The translations under genes and the position numbers were made by a program. The notes beneath the pieces are model-generated. The model was given only the letters and a program-made list of their open reading frames with translations. It had not been told where the DNA came from and made no database searches. Below are positions 54,611-64,000 of a stretch of DNA of 64,000 nucleotides, piece by piece. Where the stretch lies: positions 558,001-622,000 of the forward strand of contig JAFFJZ010000049.1 in assembly GCA_018340375.1 (NCBI GenBank), written 5' to 3'. The stretch comes from Gonatopus flavifemur (lineage: Eukaryota > Arthropoda > Insecta > Hymenoptera > Dryinidae). Each line of letters starts with the position of its first letter. The first letter of the stretch is position 1.

Positions 54611-55939
54611 GTGGATATTCCTAACCTCTACTGTCTGAACATGCTGAAGGGGGGAGGTAACGAGTCCGAAGGTAAGCGTCAGAGCAATTCTAACCCTGGT
54701 GATACGCCTTCAAAAATGGCCAAAAAAGATAAAGTAGACGAACCACTAAATATGGCTTGCAATAGATATTCCCAATTTGATATAGGCCCTTATTTTGTAC
54801 ATTACGAACGACTTAAAACTGTAGATGAGAATAAAACTGATAACAGGAGCCTGTCTGTTTTGGGAATGGGTAGATTAATTTGCAAAAAATTCTCTAAATA
54901 TTCTAACGAAATTTGCAACATTCAAAGAACGGGAGATTTCAGATTCAAGATCACTTTTGAGGATTTTCAAGCTGCAAATTTTTTCGTCTCAACTGATAGT
55001 GATAAATTAGCGATATTTGGAGAGAAATGGTATGCGTATATTCCAAACCACAAAATAATAAAGTCTTTAGTTGTCAATAACATAGATAAAAATTTAACCA
55101 ATGACGAGATCAGCGTTAATATTCGCAAGCCAATAGATTGGAACATTCATTTCGAGGTCACAGGAGTTGAGAGAATCATGACTCGTAACCCTGAACCAAA
55201 GACGAACCCCAAAGACGCTTCAAAAATTCAACTTATCCCTACAGATAAAGTCAGAATCTCATATAAGGTGGGTAGACGTCCTAAAGAATTGAAATTGTAC
55301 GGTGTTAACATAATAACCAGACCCTTTATATACAAAGCGAGAAGGTGTCTTAACTGCCAAAGATCCGGGCATGTAGAGAAATGGTGCAAATCCAAAGATA
55401 GGCCTAGATGTGCGATTTGTTCTGAACTTCACAGGACCTCTGAATGTAAATCGCCTTACGTCAAATGCGTCAATTGTAAAAACTTACCGGACAGAAATTC
55501 AAATCATCAGGCAGATGATGCTACCTGTCCTGAATTTTTAAAACAGAAGAAAATTAAGAGAATAATGGCCTATAGAGATGTTAATTACGAAGAAGCTAAA
55601 AAAACTTTTGACTATTACAAAGGAGATCCTCCTGAACACGATATCTCCTTTGCAGAAGCTACATCTTTTCCAACCTTAAAAGAAGGAAGGAAAAATTATG
55701 CATCCTTGAATGACCCGGAGAAAATGCAAATTGAACATGAAAATACATCAGTTATTACTAACCAAAAGTCTATAAAAGATATCTTGATTACTTTTTTACC
55801 TAGTATCATAAACAGTATACTGCGGTTTATTGCAGTTAATGAACCAGACATCACGAACTTAGACATTCAATCAGGCATAATAACTGAAGTAGTTAAAAAC
55901 CTTGACCAGTTTCCCTCGTTTGAGCAAATTTTTTTATAA
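54611..55939 (+). CDS. LINE ORF1 protein, Gag-like with three zinc knuckles
   Basis: 442 residues. I use the first ATG (MDIPNLYCLNMLKGGGNE); an in-frame ATG at residue 11 is the alternative. The N-terminal third is charged. Residues ~75-240 form an RNA-binding region with a VNNIDKNLTNDEI-like RRM-type segment. Zinc knuckles: CLNCQRSGHVEKWC (~245), CAICSELHRTSEC (~265) and CVNC...HQADDATC (~285). The C-terminal part is helical. ORF1 proteins of this clade coat the element RNA and escort it to chromatin. ORF2 starts 298 bp downstream in the same strand. Confidence 0.88.
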   Translation: MDIPNLYCLNMLKGGGNESEGKRQSNSNPGDTPSKMAKKDKVDEPLNMACNRYSQFDIGPYFVHYERLKTVDENKTDNRSLSVLGMGRLICKKFSKYSNEICNIQRTGDFRFKITFEDFQAANFFVSTDSDKLAIFGEKWYAYIPNHKIIKSLVVNNIDKNLTNDEISVNIRKPIDWNIHFEVTGVERIMTRNPEPKTNPKDASKIQLIPTDKVRISYKVGRRPKELKLYGVNIITRPFIYKARRCLNCQRSGHVEKWCKSKDRPRCAICSELHRTSECKSPYVKCVNCKNLPDRNSNHQADDATCPEFLKQKKIKRIMAYRDVNYEEAKKTFDYYKGDPPEHDISFAEATSFPTLKEGRKNYASLNDPEKMQIEHENTSVITNQKSIKDILITFLPSIINSILRFIAVNEPDITNLDIQSGIITEVVKNLDQFPSFEQIFL

Positions 55940-56237
55940 ACATGATCTACAAATCTATTCATAATGCCGTTAAATTAAATATATTAATTGTACCATCGAT
56001 AATCAAAATTCCAAACTTCAGAGTAGACATCTCTCAAATTATAGCATTTACAATCAACATTGTAACACATAATGTTCAAAAAAGTGTAGATTTATATAAC
56101 TATTAAAATTAAGAACAAAAGTTTTATATATAAAATTACAGTAAAAAGCTACAGCAACAAAAATCATATACAGCTAAATTCAAAACAAAAACACCACCAA
56201 GCCAACTTATCAATATATATTTATTTACCGGTTCAAA

Positions 56238-59200
56238 ATGGCTATTAGGATTATCCAATGGAATTGCTGTAGCATTCTAGCGAGACTTAATGAAATCCCA
56301 GACCTAATCAATAACATGAATATTGATGTTTTATGTTTATCAGAAACATGGCTGATAGAAAATGACAATCTTTTGATAAAGGGATATACAGTACTTAGAG
56401 AAGACTCACCTACAAATAATAGATCACGTGGTGTTGCAATAATAATTAAGAATAGCTTACAGTTTAAAATGATAGATCAGGCAAGTTTAGAAATTCATAA
56501 ACTATGCAAAGACAACAAAGTAGAAATCATAGGTGCTGAAATCCATGTAGATAATAAAATTTTCAATATATTTTCATTATATAATCCTACAGAAAAAAAG
56601 AATCATAAGAAACCAAAAAATTTCTGGAATAAAGTTTTCGCTTATTTTGACAAATTAGATAATGTCATAGTCACAGGAGACTTCAACGCAAAAAATGGCC
56701 TTTGGAATTCCACAAATTCAGATGAGGATCATGAAGGCACTCTTATAGAAGGAGCTGTATCTGAAAATAATTTAATTTGTATGAATGATCAATCGATCAC
56801 GAGACCCTGCAACAACAAACATTCTGGTACAGCACTAGATCTAACTTTTATATCTCCAAACATAAGCTTAGAAGGAACGTGGAAGGTCATACAAGATCTC
56901 AAAGGCAGCGATCATTTCCCAATTTTAATATCCATTAATCTACCCAACTTGAAGAAGTCGCCATGTAAACCATCATTCACTTTAACGAAAGTAAATTGGA
57001 TAGAATTCAGGAAAACTTTGAATACGGCCATTCAAAATTTAGAAACGAGTTATCTAAATATAGAAGACAGATACAATACCTTTACAAATCTGGTAATTGA
57101 TTCGCTCAAAAATAGTGGGGCAAAAATTAAAGATAAAAAGAATTATACCAAATCTCCTCCATCCGTATGGTGGGACCTGGAGTGCTCCAAAATTATTGGA
57201 AATAGAAAAGATCTTTATAAAAAATTTGTGCAAAAACTCACGAAAAAAAATTTCGATAAGTACAAAGATGAAATAAAACAATCAGGGAACAAACTGAAAA
57301 TTATCAAAAGAAATAAATTTAAAGAATTTTGCAACACATTGAATCCTAATTTAGATATTAAAAGAACATGGTCAATTATCAAAAGTTTTAAAAATAAAGC
57401 AAATCGGGTCAGAAATGATTTAACTGACACCACATTGACTAATACAAAACTAACCAATGCGTTTGATAAAATTACATCCCAAAATCAACAACATATTACA
57501 GAAACTACAAATCTGATTGATAACAATTTCATTCGAGACTCTGACTATTTATATAAGCCACTCAGTTGGCAAGAATATAAAATAGCAATATCCAACCTCA
57601 AAATCAAATCAGCCTCTGGACCAGATTTGATTTCTTATGAAATCATAAATAATTTCAGTGAATTAACACATAAATCATTATTGTCAATTTTTAACCTGAT
57701 TTTTCACCATTCGGAAATCCCAACAAGCTGGAGAAACTATTCTGTTATATTCATACCAAAACCTAATAATAAAGGGTGTAGACCTATAGCTTTGGCATCA
57801 TGTCTTTTAAAAATCTTTGAGAAAATAATTCAGAAAAGATTAGAATATTGGGCCGAAACTAATGGTATAATTCCGGAATATCAATTCGGATTTCGGAAGC
57901 AAAAATCATGTTTAGACAATATAAATGTACTTACTTCAGATATTAAAAAAGGTTTTCTGAGAGGAGAAGCTGTGGGAGCAGTTTTTTTGGACCTACAAGG
58001 GGCTTTTGACAGTGTAGATCCTGCCATTTTAGCTACGATGTTATCCAATTTGAAGCTGCCTTCTAAGTTAAACAAACTGATATATAATATCATAAAAGAA
58101 AGAAACTTGACGGGTTACCATAATGGCAATTTAATTAATTCGAGAAAAACCTTCAAAGGCCTACCGCAAGGAGCCATATTGAGCCCTATCCTTTTTAATA
58201 TATACATATCACAACTGGGAAAATATATTGAACCAGGCACAAAAATTTTAATTTATGCTGATGATGTAGTTATTTACTATAGCAACAGAGATATCAAGAA
58301 GATAGCTTTAAATCTCAATAAAAGTCTGGAAAGACTAAATTCATATTTGATAAGCATAGGATTGAACATATCTCCAGACAAATCAAATTTCTGCCTTTTT
58401 TCGTTACACAAAAATCATGAAGAAGCAACAATAAATATTGAAATTGACAACTGCCTGATCCCAAGAACCAACATAGTCAAATTTCTAGGAGTAATAATCC
58501 ATTACAAATTATCATGGATGCCACATATTAATCTAATTAAAAACAAAGCTCTTCAACAGATAAAAATCTTAAAAGCAATATCGGGCATCAAATGGGGATC
58601 ACACCCCAATACTATGTTACAAATCTACAAAGGATTAATCAGAGCGACACTGGATTGGGGTGGAATACTATACGGTCACATTCCATTCAACATGGCAATA
58701 AAGCTGGACAGAATGCAATTTGCGGCCATCCGTAACTCCTTGGGTCTAATGAAAACAACTCCCACAAACTGTATTTTACATCTGGCTGCAGAAATCCCGA
58801 TTCATATAAGAAGAAACAACCTGGTCAAAAAATACATCAGTAAGATTATTTCAAATGAAAATCACCTACTGAATAAGACTTTAGATGAATTACACAAAGC
58901 AATCATGATATATCCTAATCATAAAATTGCCACCAATGACATCCTAGCTAAAACGTGGCATCAAATTAAAAATAAGTATCAGGGAATTATCTCTTCTCCA
59001 CATCATAATATATATATTTTTGATTATAATACTAGATACTACAATCCTGAAATCGACTTATGTTCTGGTAAAACTCTACAAACTTCAAAAGACCCAAATA
59101 CAATTTTTAATAACATAATCAAGCAGAACTACAGAAATTATGAAATAATTTATACTGATGGATCAAAAAAAATGAATGAAGGGGTTGCTTGCGCAGCAGT

Positions 59201-60032
59201 TATTCTTAACTCAAGAAAAAACGTAAATTATAAATTAAAATTAAACAATCTTTGCACAATTTTTGAAGCTGAAGCCCAGGCTATTATTCTTGCCATTCAA
59301 CATATCGCAACAAATAAATTGGAAAATTCTCTAATAGTGTCGGATTCTCTCAGTGTTCTGATCTCACTGATTTCTCCTGATTTCAAGGGTGTTTACAACC
59401 CTGTTGTATATTCTATTAAACAAATGCTATTAAAATGTCAAGAAAACAACCTCAATGTTAAGTTCTTGTGGATTCCATCACACCATAACATTACAGGTAA
59501 TGATCTTGCGGACCTCGATGCCAAAGAAGCATTGAAAGAGCAATTATCATTAAACTCCAAATACAGCTATAAAAATCTATATGAAATCTTTGACAAAGAG
59601 ACGAAAAATGAGGCTCTTAAATTCTTAATAGATCAAAGTAAATATAAAGGTGCTGATTATTTTTCTAGGATAAGTAATTCTCCTGAGTTCAATTACCCAT
59701 GGTTTTATAAACTAAATCTGAACAGACAGGCTATTGTCAGAATTTGCAGAATAAGAACAGGTCATGTTGCTCTTAATGAACATCTCAAGAATAAAAATAT
59801 AATCACTGACGCTACTTGTCCTTGTGGGTATGATTCTCAATCAATTAATCATGTTTTTTTCGATTGTCCTTTACATGAGAAAGAATCTAACATATTGTTA
59901 TCCCAGCTAAATAAGTTGCAAACTTTTCAAGTTATAAATCAATTCAATATAACAGACATTGCTTTTAAAAATAATAAGGAAATTATCCTGAAAATAAACC
60001 AATTTATAGAGGATACTGGTATAAGATTATGA
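56238..60032 (+). CDS. LINE ORF2: AP-type endonuclease, reverse transcriptase, RNase H
   Basis: 1264 residues without interruption. Endonuclease: QWNCCSI (~7), LSETWL (~35), VTGDFNAKNGLW (~142) and SDHFPI (~228). Reverse transcriptase: RPIALASCLLKIFEKIIQKRL, YQFGFRKQKSC, GAVFLDLQGAFDSVD, GLPQGAILSPILFNIYIS and catalytic YADDVV (~671-676). RNase H: IIYTDGSKK (~970), FEAEAQAI (~1011), VSDSLSVL (~1034) and WIPSHHNITGNDLADLDAK (~1078), with all acidic sites present. A C-terminal Cys/His motif CPCGYDSQSINHVFFDC sits at ~1193. It nicks target DNA and primes cDNA there. RNase H separates it from Jockey-type LINEs and places it in the I group (I/Nimb-like). Confidence 0.93.
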   Translation: MAIRIIQWNCCSILARLNEIPDLINNMNIDVLCLSETWLIENDNLLIKGYTVLREDSPTNNRSRGVAIIIKNSLQFKMIDQASLEIHKLCKDNKVEIIGAEIHVDNKIFNIFSLYNPTEKKNHKKPKNFWNKVFAYFDKLDNVIVTGDFNAKNGLWNSTNSDEDHEGTLIEGAVSENNLICMNDQSITRPCNNKHSGTALDLTFISPNISLEGTWKVIQDLKGSDHFPILISINLPNLKKSPCKPSFTLTKVNWIEFRKTLNTAIQNLETSYLNIEDRYNTFTNLVIDSLKNSGAKIKDKKNYTKSPPSVWWDLECSKIIGNRKDLYKKFVQKLTKKNFDKYKDEIKQSGNKLKIIKRNKFKEFCNTLNPNLDIKRTWSIIKSFKNKANRVRNDLTDTTLTNTKLTNAFDKITSQNQQHITETTNLIDNNFIRDSDYLYKPLSWQEYKIAISNLKIKSASGPDLISYEIINNFSELTHKSLLSIFNLIFHHSEIPTSWRNYSVIFIPKPNNKGCRPIALASCLLKIFEKIIQKRLEYWAETNGIIPEYQFGFRKQKSCLDNINVLTSDIKKGFLRGEAVGAVFLDLQGAFDSVDPAILATMLSNLKLPSKLNKLIYNIIKERNLTGYHNGNLINSRKTFKGLPQGAILSPILFNIYISQLGKYIEPGTKILIYADDVVIYYSNRDIKKIALNLNKSLERLNSYLISIGLNISPDKSNFCLFSLHKNHEEATINIEIDNCLIPRTNIVKFLGVIIHYKLSWMPHINLIKNKALQQIKILKAISGIKWGSHPNTMLQIYKGLIRATLDWGGILYGHIPFNMAIKLDRMQFAAIRNSLGLMKTTPTNCILHLAAEIPIHIRRNNLVKKYISKIISNENHLLNKTLDELHKAIMIYPNHKIATNDILAKTWHQIKNKYQGIISSPHHNIYIFDYNTRYYNPEIDLCSGKTLQTSKDPNTIFNNIIKQNYRNYEIIYTDGSKKMNEGVACAAVILNSRKNVNYKLKLNNLCTIFEAEAQAIILAIQHIATNKLENSLIVSDSLSVLISLISPDFKGVYNPVVYSIKQMLLKCQENNLNVKFLWIPSHHNITGNDLADLDAKEALKEQLSLNSKYSYKNLYEIFDKETKNEALKFLIDQSKYKGADYFSRISNSPEFNYPWFYKLNLNRQAIVRICRIRTGHVALNEHLKNKNIITDATCPCGYDSQSINHVFFDCPLHEKESNILLSQLNKLQTFQVINQFNITDIAFKNNKEIILKINQFIEDTGIRL

Positions 60033-60398
60033 TAAAACCTCACAGTTGTGCTCTTCCTAGCTTGGTTTTTCCCTTATCACGTCTCCACCATTTCCCATCA
60101 TGAACAACATTAAATCATACTTACCTCCCATAATAACATCATCAATATAAAAAAAAAAAAAAAAAAAAATTAATTAAGCAGTAATTATAAATACAAGTGC
60201 ATACATTGTAAACCAAATTTGATTTGAAAGCGCGCAATAAGTCGAAGGTCGATCCCATGAATGTCTCGGATCTAGGAATCGATATAGGCTGTTAGCCAAT
60301 CAACGTTGGTCCTATATAAGAAAACACTGGCGTATGGGCAAATGCCTATGGATCTTTGAAGGTCCGAAGAGCCAATTATAACCTGAACCTGAACCTGA

Positions 60399-60775
60399 AC
60401 ATGTGCTTCAATCATTTGTAATCAATAAAATATTTATGCGTAATTATGAAACATGTATGCGTACATAACCTCAACCTATGTTGAAGAGAATTGAAGGCTA
60501 CAAGAAAGTTGATTGGTGATAAAAATAATGAAAAAAAATGATGAAAATTGCATGATTTTTCACAATGCTGAAAAAATTGATTGATCTTGAAAAAGAATGA
60601 TTCATCAATGAATTTAAATGCAATACGCAAGCTAAGCAAGGTATGTATGGAAGCTTGATCGGATTCCAAAATCTTTTGGTCCTCTCAACATTATAATTTT
60701 GTTCTCAATTTAGTTCTGTCAGCTGAATTCAGTTCACTTTTCGAAGATAAAGGAATCCACAAAACACAACGGATC
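60399..60775 (+). repeat. Direct-repeat unit right of the LINE
   Basis: Same family as 53700-54400 but lacking ~300 bp of its middle. Shares TTGATTGATCTTGAAAAAGAATGA, CAAGCTAAGCAAGGTATGTATG and TTTCGAAGATAAAGGAATCC. The LINE landed where one unit ends and the next begins. Confidence 0.72.
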
Positions 60776-62250
60776 AATGTATGCTTCAATCGTGTCGCTG
60801 AAATACAAAAAGTTCCTCACATCATGTTCCAGGAAAGGAATTATTCTCCACACTTCAGCTATATGCTTCAGAGGTATTCCATATTTCCTCAATCATGGAT
60901 AAACCTGAAGACATTGGCTGGAATCTATTACGCCAGCTACTGTCGCTTCTTATTCAAAGGGGTCACAGTATTTTCAGTTACAGAACTCGATTGAGTATTT
61001 TCCAATTGTTGATTTGACCAGCCTAAATTTGTAATAAGAACGTCCTATAAAACATTACGTTGGTCGATAGATCCAAGCCGATGTCTTCAGGGTTATCGTT
61101 TATCGGGATACCAGCAATCTCTATAAAATAAAGCAATGAAGTCTAAATTTTTCTGTACGGACCATCTTTCTTGATTGAAAAAGACCTGTATAAAAAAATA
61201 TTTCAATGTTATTGCTTCATTTTCAAATAATTTGTCAGAATAGTTTTTGGTTGTGTATGATTTTAATCAATGAGTTCTGATTGCATTTTCAGCAGTCAGT
61301 AGTCTCTCCTTAAGAAAGATCCCTGATGATTTTGTATAAATATGAAATGAAATTATATCAATTCCTCCATCATCTCCATAAGCCTAGTGAGAGTAGGCAT
61401 ATCTAGGGCTGCATGCGTTTCCCCATAATCAAACTACATTCATACGGTATATGAACATACTGTCTATGTATAAGGCACTCCCCGTTGCTGAACAGCTGAC
61501 CAGGCTTATGCATAAGCTGAGAAATAACCCATTCCATTCCGATCGCACCAATTTTTTCATGAATTTGTCCGGTGGTTTTAATAGCTGTATTCGGAACTTC
61601 AATAAATCTGTAATGATCGAAACTATATCTTACTAACATAATTTTTCCAGAAAATGGATGCAGAACACCTCCTGATTGCCATTGACGACCTTTTCAATGA
61701 AGATTCTGAGGAAGTGAATTTCTCAATTCAACAAACTCATAGCTTGTCTGCGGTTTCCAAAACTTTTACTGTACACGTTTAATTATCATTTGGAATCAGT
61801 CTTGAACAGTGACGATTTGGAAGGAGCATGGATGCTACGACAACAACGTTCAAAATACACGCAATGTTTTCCTTCGTAAAGAAAATTGATCGAGACAAAT
61901 AATCATCCAAATACTTGATTTTCATAGTGTTTTTAAGTTACTATCAAAAACATATTTTCTTACACAAAAAGTTAAAAGAATTTTGTTGCCCTCAAAGTAT
62001 TTGGTTCAATACTGATCAACCTTGTATAATATGAAATAAACATTTGAAAAATAAAATATTTTGTTGTGTTCCATTAAATAATCTTCGGAATTTATGAACC
62101 ATTGAACTAAAATCATCTTTTTTCCATTCACTCATGTGTTTGCAACTGGAACAATCAACGTCAATGAATTTCAATTCTTACACAAAGCATAGATGTTTCA
62201 TTGCCGAGGAATATATTTGATTCATTGGAAAAATGTAAGGATTTACATTA
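60776..62250. other. Gene-free stretch; one short open frame with balanced composition
   Basis: 61451-61636 (+) encodes MNILSMYKALPVAEQLTRLMHKLRNN... ending MIETISY, and the complement 61403-61639 is also open, so strand is undecided. A TTTTCCAG-type acceptor precedes an ATG at 61654 with 42 codons (MDAEHLLIAIDDLFNEDSEE). These might be exons of an unrecognised gene or an old transposon. Nothing further is supported. Confidence 0.25.
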
Positions 62251-62585
62251 GGGTGTTTCATTTAAAAATTACCTTCTTCGTGTTCTTCCCTTTTATCATG
62301 GAATTTTCCCTTCCTTTTTTCACTCCCACCTAAAAAACTCTTAGAATATAGTTACGAAAAAATCCTCCCGCAACCTGCATGCTGACAGAAATTATTTAGA
62401 GTTGGCGCATCTCCATATCTAAATGAAATAAAAAACCTTTCAAGTCATCGCGCCACCTCTAAAAATTTTTTGTCAGCATGCAGGTTGCGCGAGGATTCTT
62501 TCGTAACTACATTCTAACATTTTTTTAGGTGGTAGCGAAAAAAGGGAGATGAGATGAAAAAAAATATTCAAAGTGAAACACCCTC
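62251..62585. mobile_element. MITE with ~120-bp inverted ends
   Basis: The ends AGGGTGTTTCATTT (left) and AGGGTGTTTCACTTT (right, minus strand) continue inverted through TTTTTTCACTCCCACC / GGTGGTAGCGAAAAAA, AATATAGTTACGAAA / TTTCGTAACTACATT and CCTGCATGCTGACA / TGTCAGCATGCAGG. Flanked by TA-rich DNA. The end type fits Tc1/mariner-related MITEs. Confidence 0.78.
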
Positions 62586-62725
62586 ATGTACATACTTGAC
62601 ACGAAATGGTATTTTATACCTACTAAGGTATACTCTTCTATAAATAACATACCGTTCAGGATGTCATACAATTAGTAAGCAAACTTCGCAAACAAAATCA
62701 AACTAAATCCTAAGATTCTGAAGAT

Positions 62726-63735
62726 AAGGGCTTTACATATCCCTACGATGTTAATGATGAAAATCGCTGCAACTCACAATCATGTGGTTCCAAAAACGTA
62801 GAGTAAAACATAAAATAAAGCCTTATAATTCAGGCAGGAGGATTTTAATGTAGCGTAAGATGAAAATATTCAGCATCGTAGGACAGTAAGTACCCAAGTA
62901 CTTTCACAATAAACTCTAAACTGTTTGGGCACGTGTATGAATTTACAAAAACATTTCTGATTGAATATTGTGACCAGTGGGCGCAATTGATCCGTTTCCT
63001 TCTGTCCGATAGATCCGTCTCAACAATTCATCGTGTATCAACTGACAACATCTACAATCGGTTTTCCTAATTCAAAACATCATTTCTCACATATTAATAT
63101 ACTTTAAAATGTGTCCTATGATTAAACAATGAATCGGCCAGAAGCATCTGCAGAAATGAAGGAACCGGATTAATTGAACCCACTGAACACCTTACATAAC
63201 CTTGGAGTTCTCAAAAATTAGCGTATTTTGAAGAGAAGAACTTTACATATCTCCAGAACGTTAATACTAAAAATCGCTGTAACTGACAGTCATGTGGTTC
63301 AAAAAACGTAGAGTAAAACATAAAATAAAGCTGTATAATTAAGGCAGGAGTATTTGAATGTAGCGTAACACGAAGATATTCAGTATCGTAAGGCAGTAAG
63401 TACTGAAGTACTTTCACAATAAACTCCGAACTTTTTGGACACGTGGAACGTGTATGAATTTACAAGAACATTTTTGATTAAATATTGTGAATAGTGGGCG
63501 CAATTAATCCGTTTCCTCCTGTCCGATATATCCTTCTTGGCAATTCATCGTATATCAACTGACAACATTTACAATCAGTTTTCCAAATTCAAAACATTAT
63601 TCCGCACATATTAATATACTTTAAAATGTTGCCAATTAACAAACAATGAACTGGCCAGAAGGATATACAGAAAAGAAGGAACCGGATTAATTGAACCCAC
63701 TGAACACCTTACATAACCTCGGAGTTCTCAAAAAT
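62726..63735 (+). repeat. Tandem duplication of a ~500-bp unit
   Basis: 62726-63222 and 63226-63735 are direct copies. Both contain CTTTACATATC.C...ACGTTAAT, CATGTGGTTC.AAAAACGTAGAGTAAAACATAAAATAAAG, GTAGCGTAA, AGTACTTTCACAATAAACTC, GAACCCACTGAACACCTTACATAACCT and GGAGTTCTCAAAAATT.GCGTAT. The second copy leads into the repeat phrase seen at 53700. 63736-64000 has no gene. Confidence 0.8.
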
Positions 63736-64000
63736 TGGCGTATACACATAAACGTGCCTCAGTCATTTATAACCAATAGCTAATAATCTCAAAATAAAAT
63801 GGAACAAAAAACAATTCCTACTAAATATCACAGTTCACCTTACCAATTATAAATATGAAAATAACTCAGATCTTCCTCTGGATAATTTAACGTGACGTGA
63901 ACCTACTCAACACTCTTCTGGAAACTTTGATTATGGAAGAGATGATGATTTTTTCACCTGCGCCGAAGAAAGTAGGTTAATGAGTTTTTCTCGTTGAGCA

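Larger units (their letters stand above)
54401..60398 (+). mobile_element. Full-length I-type non-LTR retrotransposon (LINE), both ORFs open
   Basis: Flanked by a 12-13-bp duplication, (A)ACATGTGCTTCA, at 54388-54400 and 60398-60410. It has a 5' UTR of ~210 bp, ORF1 54611-55939, a 298-bp spacer, ORF2 56238-60032 and a ~366-bp 3' UTR. The 3' UTR has an A22 tract (60147-60169) and ends in tandem CTGAAC units (60381-60398), a tail type common in the I superfamily. RNase H in ORF2 supports the same assignment. With no frame break in 1706 codons, it is the youngest large element in the window. Confidence 0.9.

Overview
This is AT-rich animal nuclear DNA and almost every recognisable coding region belongs to a mobile element. 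No host gene could be identified with confidence. The mix (Polinton/adintovirus-like provirus, Transib, piggyBac, mariner, a Tc1/mariner-like element with long repeats, BEL/Pao, Ty3/gypsy, I-type LINE) is typical of an arthropod. An insect, perhaps a parasitoid hymenopteran, is my best guess, but nothing in the window proves it.

Layout. 1-20772 (probably further left) is an old Polinton/Maverick (adintovirus-like) provirus. Leftward genes: major capsid (cut by the window edge), basic minor virion protein, penton, retroviral-type integrase, a conserved protein of unknown role, and a packaging ATPase fused to a small conserved protein. Rightward genes: an unrecognised broken gene and a protein-primed type B DNA polymerase. 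The provirus is dead: several genes have single-base frame changes or stops, the ATPase Walker A lysine is replaced by glutamine, and two transposons sit inside coding sequence. One is a 2.9-kb element with 1.15-kb inverted arms in the integrase gene (4-bp duplication). The other is a 5.66-kb Transib in the polymerase gene (CACAGTG ends, CGCCG duplication). In both cases, counting the duplication once puts the two gene halves in one frame, which fixes the element ends precisely.

20773-28052 is non-coding DNA with nested non-autonomous elements and a dead mariner. 28053-32450 is a piggyBac-type element with about 0.9-1.2-kb inverted ends. Its ends carry tandem ~120-bp repeats clearly related to those inside the Transib ends, although the two transposases are unrelated. 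32451-42060 holds small hairpin elements, repeat arrays and a broken arthropod repeat-family gene. 42086-45105 is a BEL/Pao remnant, 47131-49477 a Tc1/mariner-like element, 49500-52530 a leftward Ty3/gypsy integrase remnant, and 52844-53686 an internally deleted mariner. 54401-60398 is a full-length, apparently intact I-type LINE with both ORFs open and a 12-13-bp target duplication. 60400-64000 is repeat-rich non-coding DNA.

The parts that most deserve attention are the subterminal repeat family shared between Transib and piggyBac, the near-complete three-exon Transib, the fold-back element in the integrase gene, and the recent LINE.
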